Assembly: GCF_014656215.1 (NCBI RefSeq)
Contig: NZ_BNBZ01000002.1
Span: 434,001 to 498,000, forward strand
From: Streptomyces zaomyceticus
GTDB taxonomy: Bacteria; Actinomycetota; Actinomycetes; Streptomycetales; Streptomycetaceae
Reading direction: 5' to 3'
Length of the DNA stretch: 64,000 bases
Part shown: positions 25,554-33,996 of the stretch, piece by piece
Layout: every line of letters starts with the position of its first letter
How positions within the stretch are numbered: position 1 is the first letter of the stretch
Program-made: the position numbers and the translations under genes
Notes under the pieces: model-generated
Seen by the model: the letters and a program-made list of their open reading frames with translations, nothing else
Told to the model about the DNA's origin: nothing
Database searches by the model: none

Positions 25554-25597
25554 CTGAGCTGTTGCTTAGGTCCTTCTGAGCGCATCCCTCAGACGGC
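25554..25597 (+). promoter_or_regulatory. 11-bp-periodic CTGAG-type repeat array upstream of the CAP-protein gene
   Basis: Four contiguous 11-mers: CTGAGCTGTTG, CTTAGGTCCTT, CTGAGCGCATC, CCTCAGACGGC. The first two plus the preceding CGAAC align with the array at 24752-24806 at 19 of 22 positions, in the same orientation relative to the downstream gene and at similar distance (about 140-165 bp). Confidence 0.5.
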
Positions 25598-25734
25598 GTT
25601 CTCGCGGCTTCGGCACGCCTACGCTCCCGTCTCGGCGCCGGCGGACCCTCTCCGCCGCACGAAGCCCGCCCGAGCCGACGCGGACCTGGACCGGCCCCGC
25701 CACCGCACCCGTACACCCCCTGGAGGAAACCGAG

Positions 25735-26547
25735 ATGAGTCCCCGAGCCGCCCACGGACGTCGTCGACACCGTGCCCGGCGTCGCCCGCGCGTCACAGCC
25801 GCCGTGGCGGGCCTCAGTACCCTGGCCGTCGCCGCCGTCTGCCTGGCAGGCGCCGAGCTCACCGGCTCCGGGCACGACAAGGCCGAATCCGTCGCCCTGG
25901 GCGGCGGCCCGCCCGACCCGACGCCGACCACCGGAGCGCCGACCACCGCACCGTCGACCGCACCGACGTCCCCGTCGGCCGCCCCGCACACACTGACGAC
26001 CCTCGCCACCACGCCGACGGCCCCCTCGACCACCCCACGGCCCTCGGCCACCGCCAGGACGGCGAGACCTTCCGCGTCCCCGAGCCACCAGAAGCCCAGG
26101 TCCGCGCCCCCGGCCACCGCGAAGCCGTCGGCCACCGAGCCCGACAGCGGTACGCGCCCGGCGGGCGGCGGCGAGGCCGAGGAGGTCGTACGGCTCGTGA
26201 ACGTCGAGCGCGCGGCGGCGGGCTGCAAGGCCCTGACGGTCGACGCTGACCTCGCCGAGGCGGCTCAGGACTACACCGACGACATGGCCGCCACCGGCAA
26301 CTTCTCCCACACGGGAACAGACGGCTCCCAGCCGCAGGACCGCATCGAGGCGGCCGGATACACCTGGTCACGATCCGGCGAGAACATAGCCAAGGGACAG
26401 GCCGACGCGGCCGCAGTCATGGACGCCTGGATGCACAGCCCCGGCCACCGGGCCAACATCCTCAACTGCGGCTTCACCGAGATCGGCGTCGGCGTCAGTA
26501 CCGACGGAGGCCCCTGGTGGACCCAGGACTTCGGCACCCCCTCCTGA
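25735..26547 (+). CDS. Secreted CAP-domain (SCP/PR1-like) protein
   Basis: The protein is 270 aa. A twin-basic N-region and hydrophobic segment (about 20-42) lead to a Thr/Pro-rich low-complexity linker of about 90 residues. A CAP domain follows: RLVNVERAAAGCKALTVD, then NFSHTGTDG, then SGENIAKGQ, then WMHSPGHRANILNCGFTEIGVG, with the conserved His/Glu cleft residues. TGGAGGAAA precedes the ATG. CAP proteins are extracellular; their activity in bacteria is mostly unknown. Its stop is 8 bp from that of the convergent response regulator. Confidence 0.88.
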   Translation: MSPRAAHGRRRHRARRRPRVTAAVAGLSTLAVAAVCLAGAELTGSGHDKAESVALGGGPPDPTPTTGAPTTAPSTAPTSPSAAPHTLTTLATTPTAPSTTPRPSATARTARPSASPSHQKPRSAPPATAKPSATEPDSGTRPAGGGEAEEVVRLVNVERAAAGCKALTVDADLAEAAQDYTDDMAATGNFSHTGTDGSQPQDRIEAAGYTWSRSGENIAKGQADAAAVMDAWMHSPGHRANILNCGFTEIGVGVSTDGGPWWTQDFGTPS

Positions 26548-26555
26548 GCCTCTCC

Positions 26556-27263
26556 TCAGTGCGGCGCCACCAGCTTGATGCCCACCCCGCGCACGGTGCG
26601 CAGATAGCGTGGTGCCGAGGCCCGCTCACCGAGCTTGCGGCGCAGCGCGGACACATGCACGTCGATGGTCTGGTCCTCGATGTAGGACTCCTGCCAGACC
26701 TCCGCGAGCAGCCGGTGCCGGGACACCACCGTGCCGGCGTGCCGGGCGAGAAAGGCCAGCAGGTCGAACTCCCGGCGCGTGAGGACCAGTTCACGCCCCG
26801 CCAGATAGGCCGAACGCGCCGGCGGATCCACGGTCAGCTCACCGACCGTCACCAGACTCGACGGATCGGCGGGCAGGGCCTGTCCGGCGCCCGCGGCGGG
26901 CACCGCGGTGCGCCGCAGCACCGCCGAGAGCCGGGCCAGGAGCTGTGCCCCGGAGAACGGCTTGACGAGGTAGTCGTCGGCGCCCGCGTTCAGGAGCTTG
27001 ACGATCTCGCTCTCGTCGTCGCGGGCGGTCGCGACCACCACGGGCACGTTCGATATCCCGCGGATCATGCGCAGCGCGTCGCCGCCGTCCAGATCGGGCA
27101 GGCCGAGGTCCAGCACCACCGCGTCCAGCGAGCCCTGCGCGACCTCGCGCAGCGCGCCGAACCCGTCGCCCGTGCTGCGCACCGCATGGCCGTGCTCCGC
27201 GAGGATCTCCATCAGCGAGGCACGGATGCTGGGGTCGTCTTCGACCACGAGTACGCAGGGCAT
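26556..27263 (-). CDS. OmpR/PhoB-family response regulator
   Basis: The protein is 235 aa. The receiver domain has acidic pocket EDD (8-10), phospho-acceptor D52 (VVLDLGLPDLDG), T79 and K101 (DDYLVKPF). A winged-helix DNA-binding domain follows about 140-235 (LTRREFDLLAFLARHAG; TIDVHVSALRRKLG; RTVRGVGIKL). ATG 27263 has AGGGTG upstream; GTG 27272 would add three residues. No kinase gene is adjacent; the kinase at 20071-21483 is the closest. The 11-bp repeats at 24.8 and 25.6 kb are plausible targets by family habit. Confidence 0.88.
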   Translation of the reverse strand: MPCVLVVEDDPSIRASLMEILAEHGHAVRSTGDGFGALREVAQGSLDAVVLDLGLPDLDGGDALRMIRGISNVPVVVATARDDESEIVKLLNAGADDYLVKPFSGAQLLARLSAVLRRTAVPAAGAGQALPADPSSLVTVGELTVDPPARSAYLAGRELVLTRREFDLLAFLARHAGTVVSRHRLLAEVWQESYIEDQTIDVHVSALRRKLGERASAPRYLRTVRGVGIKLVAPH

Positions 27264-27585
27264 GGCGGACACCCTACAACCGGCCGTCCGCCATCCGGAC
27301 AGCCCTCACCAGGGCCCGATTCCGGGCACGGGGCCGCCCGGATCACGGGTGATCCCGCGGACCGCTGCCCCCCGCCCCCCCCGTACCGGAGAAGGCGTCC
27401 GGATCCCGCGGGCATGCCCCCTCCGGAGCGGGGCACCGGCGGGAGACGCCCGAAGAGAGGGAGTCATGACCGAAGACACGAGGCGGGGCACGTCCGTACC
27501 CGCAGCCACAGGACGTGATCCCCCGTACACGTACCTCCCCGCCGCGGCGGGGAGGTACGTGGAGAGGTCTCCTCCCCCCGTCTCC
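27264..27585. other. Gene-free stretch between response regulator and DUF11 gene
   Basis: About 320 bp. It holds the 34-bp palindrome at 27528-27561 and the promoter side of the response-regulator gene. A plus-strand ATG at 27466 with GAGGGAG before it opens a frame, but that frame runs antisense into the DUF11 gene with shadow-like composition, so no gene is called. Confidence 0.5.
27528..27561 (-). terminator. 34-bp perfect palindrome, terminator of the DUF11 gene
   Basis: CACGTACCTCCCCGCCG followed immediately by its exact reverse complement. It begins 25 bp after the DUF11 stop codon on the minus strand and can fold into a very stable hairpin without a T-tract. Confidence 0.7.
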
Positions 27586-28989
27586 TCAGGAACGGGGCAC
27601 GCAGGGGGCGCAGCAGGCCGGTGCGGGCTCGACGCAGACGACGACGGAATCGGTGTTGTCGGACGGGTCGGGGTCCTTCTCGACGGCCGTGACGGTGGCC
27701 GTGTTGGTCAGACGGGCGGCCCTGGTGGCCTTCGCCCGCAGGACGAGGGTGGCGCGCGCCCCGACGGCCAGTTCGCCGACGGACCACTGCCCGGTCTCCG
27801 GAACGTGCGCACCGGTGCTCGCGTCGGCGGACAGGAAGACGAGCCCGTCCGGGAGTCGGTCGACGACGGTCACACCGGTCGCCGGGCTGGGACCGGCGTT
27901 GTGGACGGTCAGCCGGTAGGTCACGGTCTGCCCGACGGTCACGGTGGTCGCGTCGGCCGCCTTGACCACGTCCAGGTCGGCCGCCGGCCTGACCTCGGTC
28001 ACGGCCTCGTCGGACGTGGACGTCAGCGGCTCGGGGGTGGCGCCGAGCCGGTTCTCGTACGCGGCGACGGCGGTGTTGACCACCCGCGTGCCCGCCGTCT
28101 CCAGGCCGAGGACCACCCGGTACTCGACGGTGGTCCCCTCCGGCAGCGCGGCCGTGTTGGCCAGACTGCCGCCCTGGGACGCGGAGGCTCCGGTCCCGAG
28201 CCTGAAGACGACCGTGTCGCTCCCGGCGTCGTACGCGCCCTGGTCGTCACCCGCCCGATCGGTCTTCACGCCGGCGTTCGGCCCGTCGACGACCCGGAGG
28301 GAACCGGGCACGTACGTCGTCCCCGGCGGCAGCACGTCCGTCAGCGTCAGCCGCTCGGCGGCCCCACCCCCCTCGTTCCTGGCCGTGATGCGGTACGTCA
28401 CGACATCACCGACGTCCAACGGCCCTTCCGGCACCGCGGTCTTGGTGAGCAGCACGAGCGGAGCCGTACCGAAGAACACGCCGTCCAGGAAGTTGCCGAT
28501 CCCTCGGTTGCCCCCGGCCGCCGACACCGACCGGAACGCGAAACGCGTGGTGCCCTGCCCGGCCGGCACCGTGTACGTGCCCGTGTAGTACCCCCACGCC
28601 GTGTTCCCGTCCGTGAAGGAGCGCTGCTCGACCACGCTCCCCGGCGCCCCGATGTCCAGCGCCATCGTGTCCTGCCCCTGCCGGCCCCGGTGGTAGAGCC
28701 GCCAGTACAGCTTCGTGCCCGGCGTGGTCGGCAGGTCCTGGTAGAGCGTGGACACCTGATTGGCGTTCAGCTCGGCGAACTGCTCGCCCTCCGCGGACGG
28801 CACGCCGTTGAATCCCGAATGCCACAGCTCGACCATGTGGTCCGTGGCCGTGGTCAGCCAGCCCGGCACATGCCGCGGGGCCTGCGTCTGCGACGCGTCC
28901 GGCAGAAACGCCATGTCGGTCACGGCCGGCTGTTCGAAACTCCCGTTCACGAGAGCGACCCGCAGGGGGACGGAAGGAGGTGTGCTCAT
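27586..28989 (-). CDS. DUF11-repeat protein with N-terminal carbohydrate-binding-like domain
   Basis: The protein is 467 aa. Residues about 10-175 form a jelly-roll-like domain (VNGSFEQPAV at the start, LDGVFFGTAPLVL at the end). Two DUF11/conserved-repeat domains follow (LTKTAVPEGPLDVGDVVTYRITARNEG; DVVKAADATTVTVGQTVTYRLTVHNAG). No signal peptide is visible, unusual for DUF11 proteins, which are normally at the surface. The C-terminus ends with a cysteine cluster (CCAPC). ATG at 28989 has GGAG 8 nt upstream. Likely structural or adhesive, but the export route is unclear. Confidence 0.78.
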   Translation of the reverse strand: MSTPPSVPLRVALVNGSFEQPAVTDMAFLPDASQTQAPRHVPGWLTTATDHMVELWHSGFNGVPSAEGEQFAELNANQVSTLYQDLPTTPGTKLYWRLYHRGRQGQDTMALDIGAPGSVVEQRSFTDGNTAWGYYTGTYTVPAGQGTTRFAFRSVSAAGGNRGIGNFLDGVFFGTAPLVLLTKTAVPEGPLDVGDVVTYRITARNEGGGAAERLTLTDVLPPGTTYVPGSLRVVDGPNAGVKTDRAGDDQGAYDAGSDTVVFRLGTGASASQGGSLANTAALPEGTTVEYRVVLGLETAGTRVVNTAVAAYENRLGATPEPLTSTSDEAVTEVRPAADLDVVKAADATTVTVGQTVTYRLTVHNAGPSPATGVTVVDRLPDGLVFLSADASTGAHVPETGQWSVGELAVGARATLVLRAKATRAARLTNTATVTAVEKDPDPSDNTDSVVVCVEPAPACCAPCVPRS

Positions 28990-29490
28990 GGTGCCATCTC
29001 CGATCGTTCGACGGTGCGCGAGAGACCCCGTGGCCCCCGGACACGGGGCGAGAGGGTCGGAACACCCCGTAGCTCAGCGCCCCCTCCGCCCCGGGTACAG
29101 CCGTGACGGAGGTGTCCCGGCCAGCACCGGACCGAGGGTTTACCCGCCCCCTCGCGCGCCTGACGGCCTCGCCGACCCTTGCTCGACCCCAGCAGGGACC
29201 CCGTCGGACACCTCGGGCCCACCGCCCTCGCGCCTACCTCCCGCACTGACCGGATGACATGGCTCTCTGGCGTTCACGCGCCACCCGGAAGGTTGAATCA
29301 CGAGCCGCCAGGTTGACGTACCTGTACTTCGGCGGCGTCGCCGAACGCCGTGCACCAGTGCTCCAGCGACTCGGTAGCCGACTCGACGGGCGGTCGACGC
29401 CGGGACCGGCGCATGCTGCGGCTTCGTTGATACCTTTCATTTGTCGAGTGAAAGCATATGGCTGCGCTCACGAGGAGAGGGGGCACGACC
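28990..29490. other. Gene-free stretch upstream of the glycan-locus regulator
   Basis: About 500 bp without a supportable gene on either strand. The only structure noted is the operator-like repeat at 29434-29454 just before the regulator. Confidence 0.5.
29434..29454. promoter_or_regulatory. Operator-like inverted repeat before the regulator gene
   Basis: CTTTCA-N9-TGAAAG. It contains CTTTCATTTG followed directly by TCGAGTGAA. The same two boxes recur at 30620-30648 before the binding-protein gene, so this is a likely autoregulatory site. Confidence 0.5.
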
Positions 29491-30582
29491 GTGCTGACGG
29501 AAGAGCGGCGTGAGGCGCTCCGGCGCCTGGTCGAGCGCCGGGGATCGATCAAGGTGAAGGATGTGGCGGAGGAGATGGGGGTCTCCGCCGTCACCGTGCG
29601 CCAGGATGTCCGTGAGCTGGCAGGCCGGGGGCTCGTCGTCCGTGTCCACGGAGGCGCCATGTCGCCGACCGCGGCGGAAGCCGCGGACGTGGCCGCCCCT
29701 GTCGTCCCCCGGCCCGTGACGCGGCAGGGCGACGCCTTCGGGCTGATCGTTCCGCCGGGGGGCTACTACTACCCGGAGATCATCCGAGGGGTGCAGGACG
29801 CGGCGCGGACGCACGGAGTGCGCGTGGTGCTCGCCGTCTCGGGCGAGACGCTGGCGGACAACCAGGAGCAGGTGCGGCGGCTGATCGCGGCGGGTGTCGA
29901 CGGTCTGCTGCTGATGCCGCGCGCCGGACTCGAACCCGTGGACCTGGCCGAGGAGTGGCTGGCCGGCCTCGAGATCCCCGTCGTTCTCGTGGACCGCAGG
30001 GCCGGCACACAGGCCGGGCGGCTGGAACAGGTCGCGTCGGACCACGCGCACGGCGCGGGGCTGGCGGTCCGCCACCTCGCCGGGCTGGGGCACGAGCGGA
30101 TCGCTCTGGCGGCCAGGGTGGAGAGTCCCAACACCCCTTTGATCCGCGAAGGTCATGCGGCTGCCTGCCGGGCCCTCGGGCTGGTGGCGGGCCCGGAGTT
30201 CGGCATCGACCCGACCGACACACATGCGTCGGCCGAGTGGTTCGAGGGGCTGGCGCGGGCGGTCGAGGCGGGTGAGGTGCGCGCCGCCCTGGTGCACAAC
30301 GATCTCGATGCCGTCGCCCTGGTCGGCCTCCTTCAGGCGCGGGGCCTGCGGGTTCCGGAGGATCTGGCGATCGTGACGTACGACGACGAGGTTGCCGAGC
30401 TGAGTGATGTGCCGCTCACGGCTGTGGCACCGCCCAAGCGTGCCGTGGGGGAGTGGGCGGTCGACCTGATGAGGCGCCGACTCGCCGATCCGGCCGCACC
30501 GCTGGCCGAGCTGCTGCTCCGCCCGGAGTTGCGCGTACGGGACTCCAGCGGGGCCTCCTCCGCGGCCGGCGGGCACGTGTAG
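29491..30582 (+). CDS. Hybrid regulator: DeoR-type winged helix plus LacI-type sugar-binding domain
   Basis: The protein is 363 aa. Residues 1-55 are a DeoR-type winged helix (LTEERREALRRLVERRGSIKV; VTVRQDVRELAGRGLVVRVHGG). About 80-350 is a LacI/periplasmic-binding-type sensor (GLIVPPGGYYYPEIIRGVQDA; VDGLLLMP; AALVHNDLDAVALVGLL; VPLTAVAPPKRAVGEWAV). GTG at 29491 has GAGGAGAGGGGG at good spacing and starts at the canonical MLTEERR; ATG 29458 is the upstream alternative. It probably represses the adjacent importer operon until a sugar binds. Confidence 0.85.
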   Translation: MLTEERREALRRLVERRGSIKVKDVAEEMGVSAVTVRQDVRELAGRGLVVRVHGGAMSPTAAEAADVAAPVVPRPVTRQGDAFGLIVPPGGYYYPEIIRGVQDAARTHGVRVVLAVSGETLADNQEQVRRLIAAGVDGLLLMPRAGLEPVDLAEEWLAGLEIPVVLVDRRAGTQAGRLEQVASDHAHGAGLAVRHLAGLGHERIALAARVESPNTPLIREGHAAACRALGLVAGPEFGIDPTDTHASAEWFEGLARAVEAGEVRAALVHNDLDAVALVGLLQARGLRVPEDLAIVTYDDEVAELSDVPLTAVAPPKRAVGEWAVDLMRRRLADPAAPLAELLLRPELRVRDSSGASSAAGGHV

Positions 30583-30619
30583 AGCGGGAAGGGCAGCAGA
30601 TGTCGCATCGCATCACTTG

Positions 30620-30648
30620 CTTTCGTTTGCTATCGAGTGAAGCGAAAG
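30620..30648. promoter_or_regulatory. Operator-like repeat before the sugar-importer operon
   Basis: CTTTCG-N17-CGAAAG, containing CTTTCGTTTG and, 3 bp later, TCGAGTGAA, as at 29434-29454. It abuts the -35 element of the candidate promoter, consistent with repression. Confidence 0.5.
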
Positions 30649-30651
30649 GGA

Positions 30652-30681
30652 TTGACGAAGCGGTATTTGCTGACGAATGAT
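30652..30681 (+). promoter_or_regulatory. Candidate promoter of the sugar-importer operon
   Basis: TTGACG (30652-30657), 18-bp spacer and AATGAT (30676-30681), 36 nt upstream of the binding-protein ATG. Confidence 0.5.
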
Positions 30682-30717
30682 TCCGGTCAACGCCCCAGCG
30701 AACGATCGGTGCACATC

Positions 30718-32031
30718 ATGCTTCGCAGAACCACGGCTGCCCTGGCCGGCTCCGTCACGGCTCTGGCCCTGCTTGCCACCGCTTGCGGTGGAGGAGCGGA
30801 TCAGGGTGCTTCCTCGACCGCGGCGAAGAAGACCGGGGAGGTCACTTTCTGGTCTTTCGTCAAGGGATCCGACAAGGTGGCCGAGGCTTTCAATCGAAGC
30901 CACCCCGACATCGAAGTGACGTTCGAGACGGTTCCGTCGGGCCAGGAGTACTACTCCAAGCTCACCAACGCCGTGAAGGCGGGCACCGCCCCGGACGTCG
31001 CGGTCGTCGAGTTCCCGCACCTGCCGGAGTTCGCGGCCCAGGGCAAGGTCGAGGACCTGACGGGCCTGCTCGGCCCGGTCGTGCGGGAACGGTTCCCCGA
31101 CGCTGCGAGACAGCTGGTCGATCTCGGCGGCAGGACCTGGGGAGTCCCGCGCGACGCGGCGCCCCTGATGATGATGTACCGCAAGGACTTCTTCACCCGG
31201 CACAAGATCGACGTCCCCACGACGTGGGACGCGTACCGGAACATGACCGAGCAGGTGAAGAAGGCCGACCCCGCCGCCCGCGGCGGTGTCCTGTACACCG
31301 ACAACCCCGGGCTCCTGAGCGCGCTCTCGTGGCAGGCCGGCGGTCGGTGGTTCTCGACCGAGAAGGACTCCTGGAAGGTCACCGTCGACGACGGACCGTC
31401 GAAGAAGGTCGCCGCCTACTGGGGCGACCTCGCCCGCAAGGACCTCGTCCGCTCGCTCAGCCAGCTGGACCCGTTCTGGACGAGCGTCCAGAAGAACCGG
31501 ACCGTCGCCTATGTCTGCGCCAGCTGGTGCGCCGGTGCGCACCAGGCGACCGTCCCCGACCAGAAGGGCAAGTGGGCCGTAGCCCCCGTGCCCACCTGGG
31601 ACGGCAAGCCGGCCTCGGGCATGTACGGAGGTTCGTCCTTCGTGATCCCGAAGGGGTCCGACAACAGCGGGGCCGCCGCCGAGTTCATCAAGTGGATCAC
31701 CACCGACCCCGAGGGCATGAAGGCCTGGGTGTCGTCCGGCACCAGCAGCATGTTCCCCGCGGACCCGAAGCTCGTGCCCGTCACCAAGGCGGCCTTCACG
31801 ACGGACTACTACGGCGGGCAGGACATCTACACCCTCATGGCGCAGTCCTACAACGCCATCCGGCCCGGCTGGACGTGGGGCCCGGTCATGGGCGCCACCA
31901 ACACCGCCATCGTGGACCAGCTCCCGAAGGTCGCCGACGGCTCGGTGACCCTGCCCGGTGTCCTCGCCATCGCCGAGAAGGCCACGATCACCCAGATGGA
32001 GCAGCGCGGCCTGAAGGTCGCCACCCCGTAG
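30718..32031 (+). CDS. Carbohydrate ABC importer, solute-binding lipoprotein
   Basis: The protein is 437 aa. A lipobox (LLATACGGG) follows a 21-residue signal peptide. The mature part is a family-1 extracellular solute-binding protein (GEVTFWSFVKGSDKVAEAFN; VAVVEFPHLPEFAAQGKVEDL; YGGSSFVIPKGSDNSGAAAEF). The ATG at 30718 has only a weak ribosome site, but it begins exactly at the signal peptide. First gene of the importer operon; the two permeases follow. The neighbouring lyase suggests oligosaccharides from a uronic-acid-containing glycan as substrate. Confidence 0.9.
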   Translation: MLRRTTAALAGSVTALALLATACGGGADQGASSTAAKKTGEVTFWSFVKGSDKVAEAFNRSHPDIEVTFETVPSGQEYYSKLTNAVKAGTAPDVAVVEFPHLPEFAAQGKVEDLTGLLGPVVRERFPDAARQLVDLGGRTWGVPRDAAPLMMMYRKDFFTRHKIDVPTTWDAYRNMTEQVKKADPAARGGVLYTDNPGLLSALSWQAGGRWFSTEKDSWKVTVDDGPSKKVAAYWGDLARKDLVRSLSQLDPFWTSVQKNRTVAYVCASWCAGAHQATVPDQKGKWAVAPVPTWDGKPASGMYGGSSFVIPKGSDNSGAAAEFIKWITTDPEGMKAWVSSGTSSMFPADPKLVPVTKAAFTTDYYGGQDIYTLMAQSYNAIRPGWTWGPVMGATNTAIVDQLPKVADGSVTLPGVLAIAEKATITQMEQRGLKVATP

Positions 32032-32128
32032 GAGATCGCAGCCCGGAGGGCCGGCCACCGCTCGGCGGGTCGGCCCCCGGCTCCCTCCCACACCCGCTCT
32101 CCCCCCGCCCCACCCAAGGAAGGCCGGT

Positions 32129-33025
32129 ATGGCAAGCCCATCCGCCCGAGGACAGCGCGGGACCGCCGCACTGCTCCTCACCCCGTTCCTCGGCCTCTTC
32201 GCGGCCGTCACCCTCGCCCCGCTGTTCTACGCGGCATGGCTGAGCCTGTTCACCACCCGCACCTCCGGCCTTGGGTTCGGCGGCACCGAGAACGTCTTCA
32301 CCGGGCTGGGGAACTACGCCCGTGCCCTGTCGGACGGGGCGTTCCGCGACGGTTTCCTCGTCATCGCCGTGTACTGCGCGGTCTACATCCCCCTGATGAT
32401 CGGCGGCGCGCTCGTCCTGGCCCTGCTGCTCGATTCGGGTCTGGCCAAAGCGCGGTCGTTCTTCCAGCTGGCGCTGTTCCTGCCGCATGCCGTGCCGGGC
32501 CTGATCGCCGCCCTGATCTGGGTGTACCTCTACACACCCGGCCTGAGCCCGGTGATCGACCTCCTGGCATCCGGCGGCATCGACGTCAACTTCCTGTCGG
32601 TCGACAACGCCGTGTTCTCCGCGGCCAACATCGCCGTATGGGAGTGGACGGGCTACAACATGGTCATCTTCTACGCCGCTCTGCAGGCCGTGCCCCGCGA
32701 GACGCTCGACGCGGCGAAGGTCGACGGCGCCGGCGCCGTACGCACGGCCCTGTCCATCAAGGTCCCGATGATCCGCCCCGCTGTCGCCCTCGCCGTCCTG
32801 TTCACCGTCATCGGCTCGATCCAGCTCTTCACCGAGCCGAAGGTCATCTACAACGCGTCCAGCGCCATCGGCAGCAGCTTCACCCCCAACATGTACGTCC
32901 AGACGGCCGCCTTCCAGAACAACGACTTCGGCCTGGCGGCAGCGGCGTCCCTGCTGATCGCCCTGTTCGCCGCCGTGCTGTCGTTCGCCGTCACCCGTAT
33001 CTCACGCCGCGGGAGCAAGCCGTGA
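32129..33025 (+). CDS. Carbohydrate ABC importer permease (MalF type)
   Basis: The protein is 298 aa with six TM helices and the EAA-type loop ETLDAAKVDGAGAVRTALSIKVPMIRP. GGAAGG precedes the ATG. The stop overlaps the GTG of the second permease (GTGA). The 97-bp gap from the binding protein is GC-rich and can form hairpins, as often seen where binding protein is needed in excess. Confidence 0.9.
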   Translation: MASPSARGQRGTAALLLTPFLGLFAAVTLAPLFYAAWLSLFTTRTSGLGFGGTENVFTGLGNYARALSDGAFRDGFLVIAVYCAVYIPLMIGGALVLALLLDSGLAKARSFFQLALFLPHAVPGLIAALIWVYLYTPGLSPVIDLLASGGIDVNFLSVDNAVFSAANIAVWEWTGYNMVIFYAALQAVPRETLDAAKVDGAGAVRTALSIKVPMIRPAVALAVLFTVIGSIQLFTEPKVIYNASSAIGSSFTPNMYVQTAAFQNNDFGLAAAASLLIALFAAVLSFAVTRISRRGSKP

Positions 33026-33972
33026 CCACCTCCCCCACCCTGCATCCCGCCGCTCCCGCACGGGAGACGACGCCCGTGACCGGTGCCGCCCCGCGTCCGC
33101 GCCGTCCACGGCGCGCCCCCGAGCCGCCGACGGCCCTGCTCTCCAAGGCGGGCGTCACCGCCCTCCTCGGCCTCGCCACCCTCTACACCCTGCTGCCGCT
33201 GACCTGGCTGCTCCTCTCCTCCACCAAGAGCCGCGAGGATCTCTTCGGCACGAACGGGTTCGCACTCGGGGACGAGACCCACCTCGCCGACAACCTCGGC
33301 CACCTGTTCGAGGCCGACGGAGGGGTGTACGCGCGCTGGCTGATCAACACGGTGCTGTACGCGGGTGTCGGGGCGCTCCTGGCCGCGGTGTTCAGCGTCG
33401 CGGCCGGCTACGCGTTCGACAAGCTCTCGTTTCCCGGCAAGGAGCGCCTGTTCTCGCTGGTGCTGCTGGGCGTGATGGTGCCCGGCACGGCGATGGCGAT
33501 CCCGCTGTACCTGCTCGCCGCCGAGGCCGGACTCGTGAACACCTTCTGGGGCGTGTTCATCCCCGGCCTCGTCTTCCCCTTCGGCGTGTACCTGGCGCGG
33601 GTCTTCAGCGCCTCCTACGTGCCGGACGAGGTTCTGGAAGCGGCGCGGATGGACGGGGCCGGTGAGTTCCGGACCTTCTGCCGCATCGCGTTCCCGATGG
33701 TCGCGCCGGGTTTCGTGACCATCTTCCTCTTCCAGTTCACACAGATCTGGAACAGCTTCTTCCTGCCCCTGGTGATGCTGTCCGACCAGGACCTGTACCC
33801 GGTCAACCTCGGCCTGTACGTGTGGTACTCGTCCGCGCTCACGCAGGGCCACCCCGAGGACTACCTGCTCGCCGTCGTCGGCTCCCTGGTGGCCGTGGCC
33901 CCGCTCATCGCCGTCTTCCTGATGCTCCAGCGGTTCTGGAAGTCCGGCATGACCGCCGGCGCCGTCAAGTAG
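33022..33972 (+). CDS. Carbohydrate ABC importer permease (MalG type)
   Basis: The protein is 316 aa. A Pro/Arg-rich N-terminal tail of about 40 residues precedes six TM helices, with EAA loop EVLEAARMDGAGEFRTFCRIAFPMVAP. GTG 33022 overlaps the previous stop; the open frame upstream is a shadow. No ATPase gene is present, so the importer probably uses the shared MsiK-type ATPase encoded elsewhere, as is usual in Streptomyces. Confidence 0.9.
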   Translation: MTTSPTLHPAAPARETTPVTGAAPRPRRPRRAPEPPTALLSKAGVTALLGLATLYTLLPLTWLLLSSTKSREDLFGTNGFALGDETHLADNLGHLFEADGGVYARWLINTVLYAGVGALLAAVFSVAAGYAFDKLSFPGKERLFSLVLLGVMVPGTAMAIPLYLLAAEAGLVNTFWGVFIPGLVFPFGVYLARVFSASYVPDEVLEAARMDGAGEFRTFCRIAFPMVAPGFVTIFLFQFTQIWNSFFLPLVMLSDQDLYPVNLGLYVWYSSALTQGHPEDYLLAVVGSLVAVAPLIAVFLMLQRFWKSGMTAGAVK

Positions 33973-33996
33973 GCCGCCACCGTGAGGAATCCATCC

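Noticed and set aside
27466..27600. Small plus-strand ORF with a GAGGGAG site (MTEDTRRGTSV start)
   Set aside because: It crosses the terminator palindrome and continues antisense into the DUF11 gene; no conserved features.
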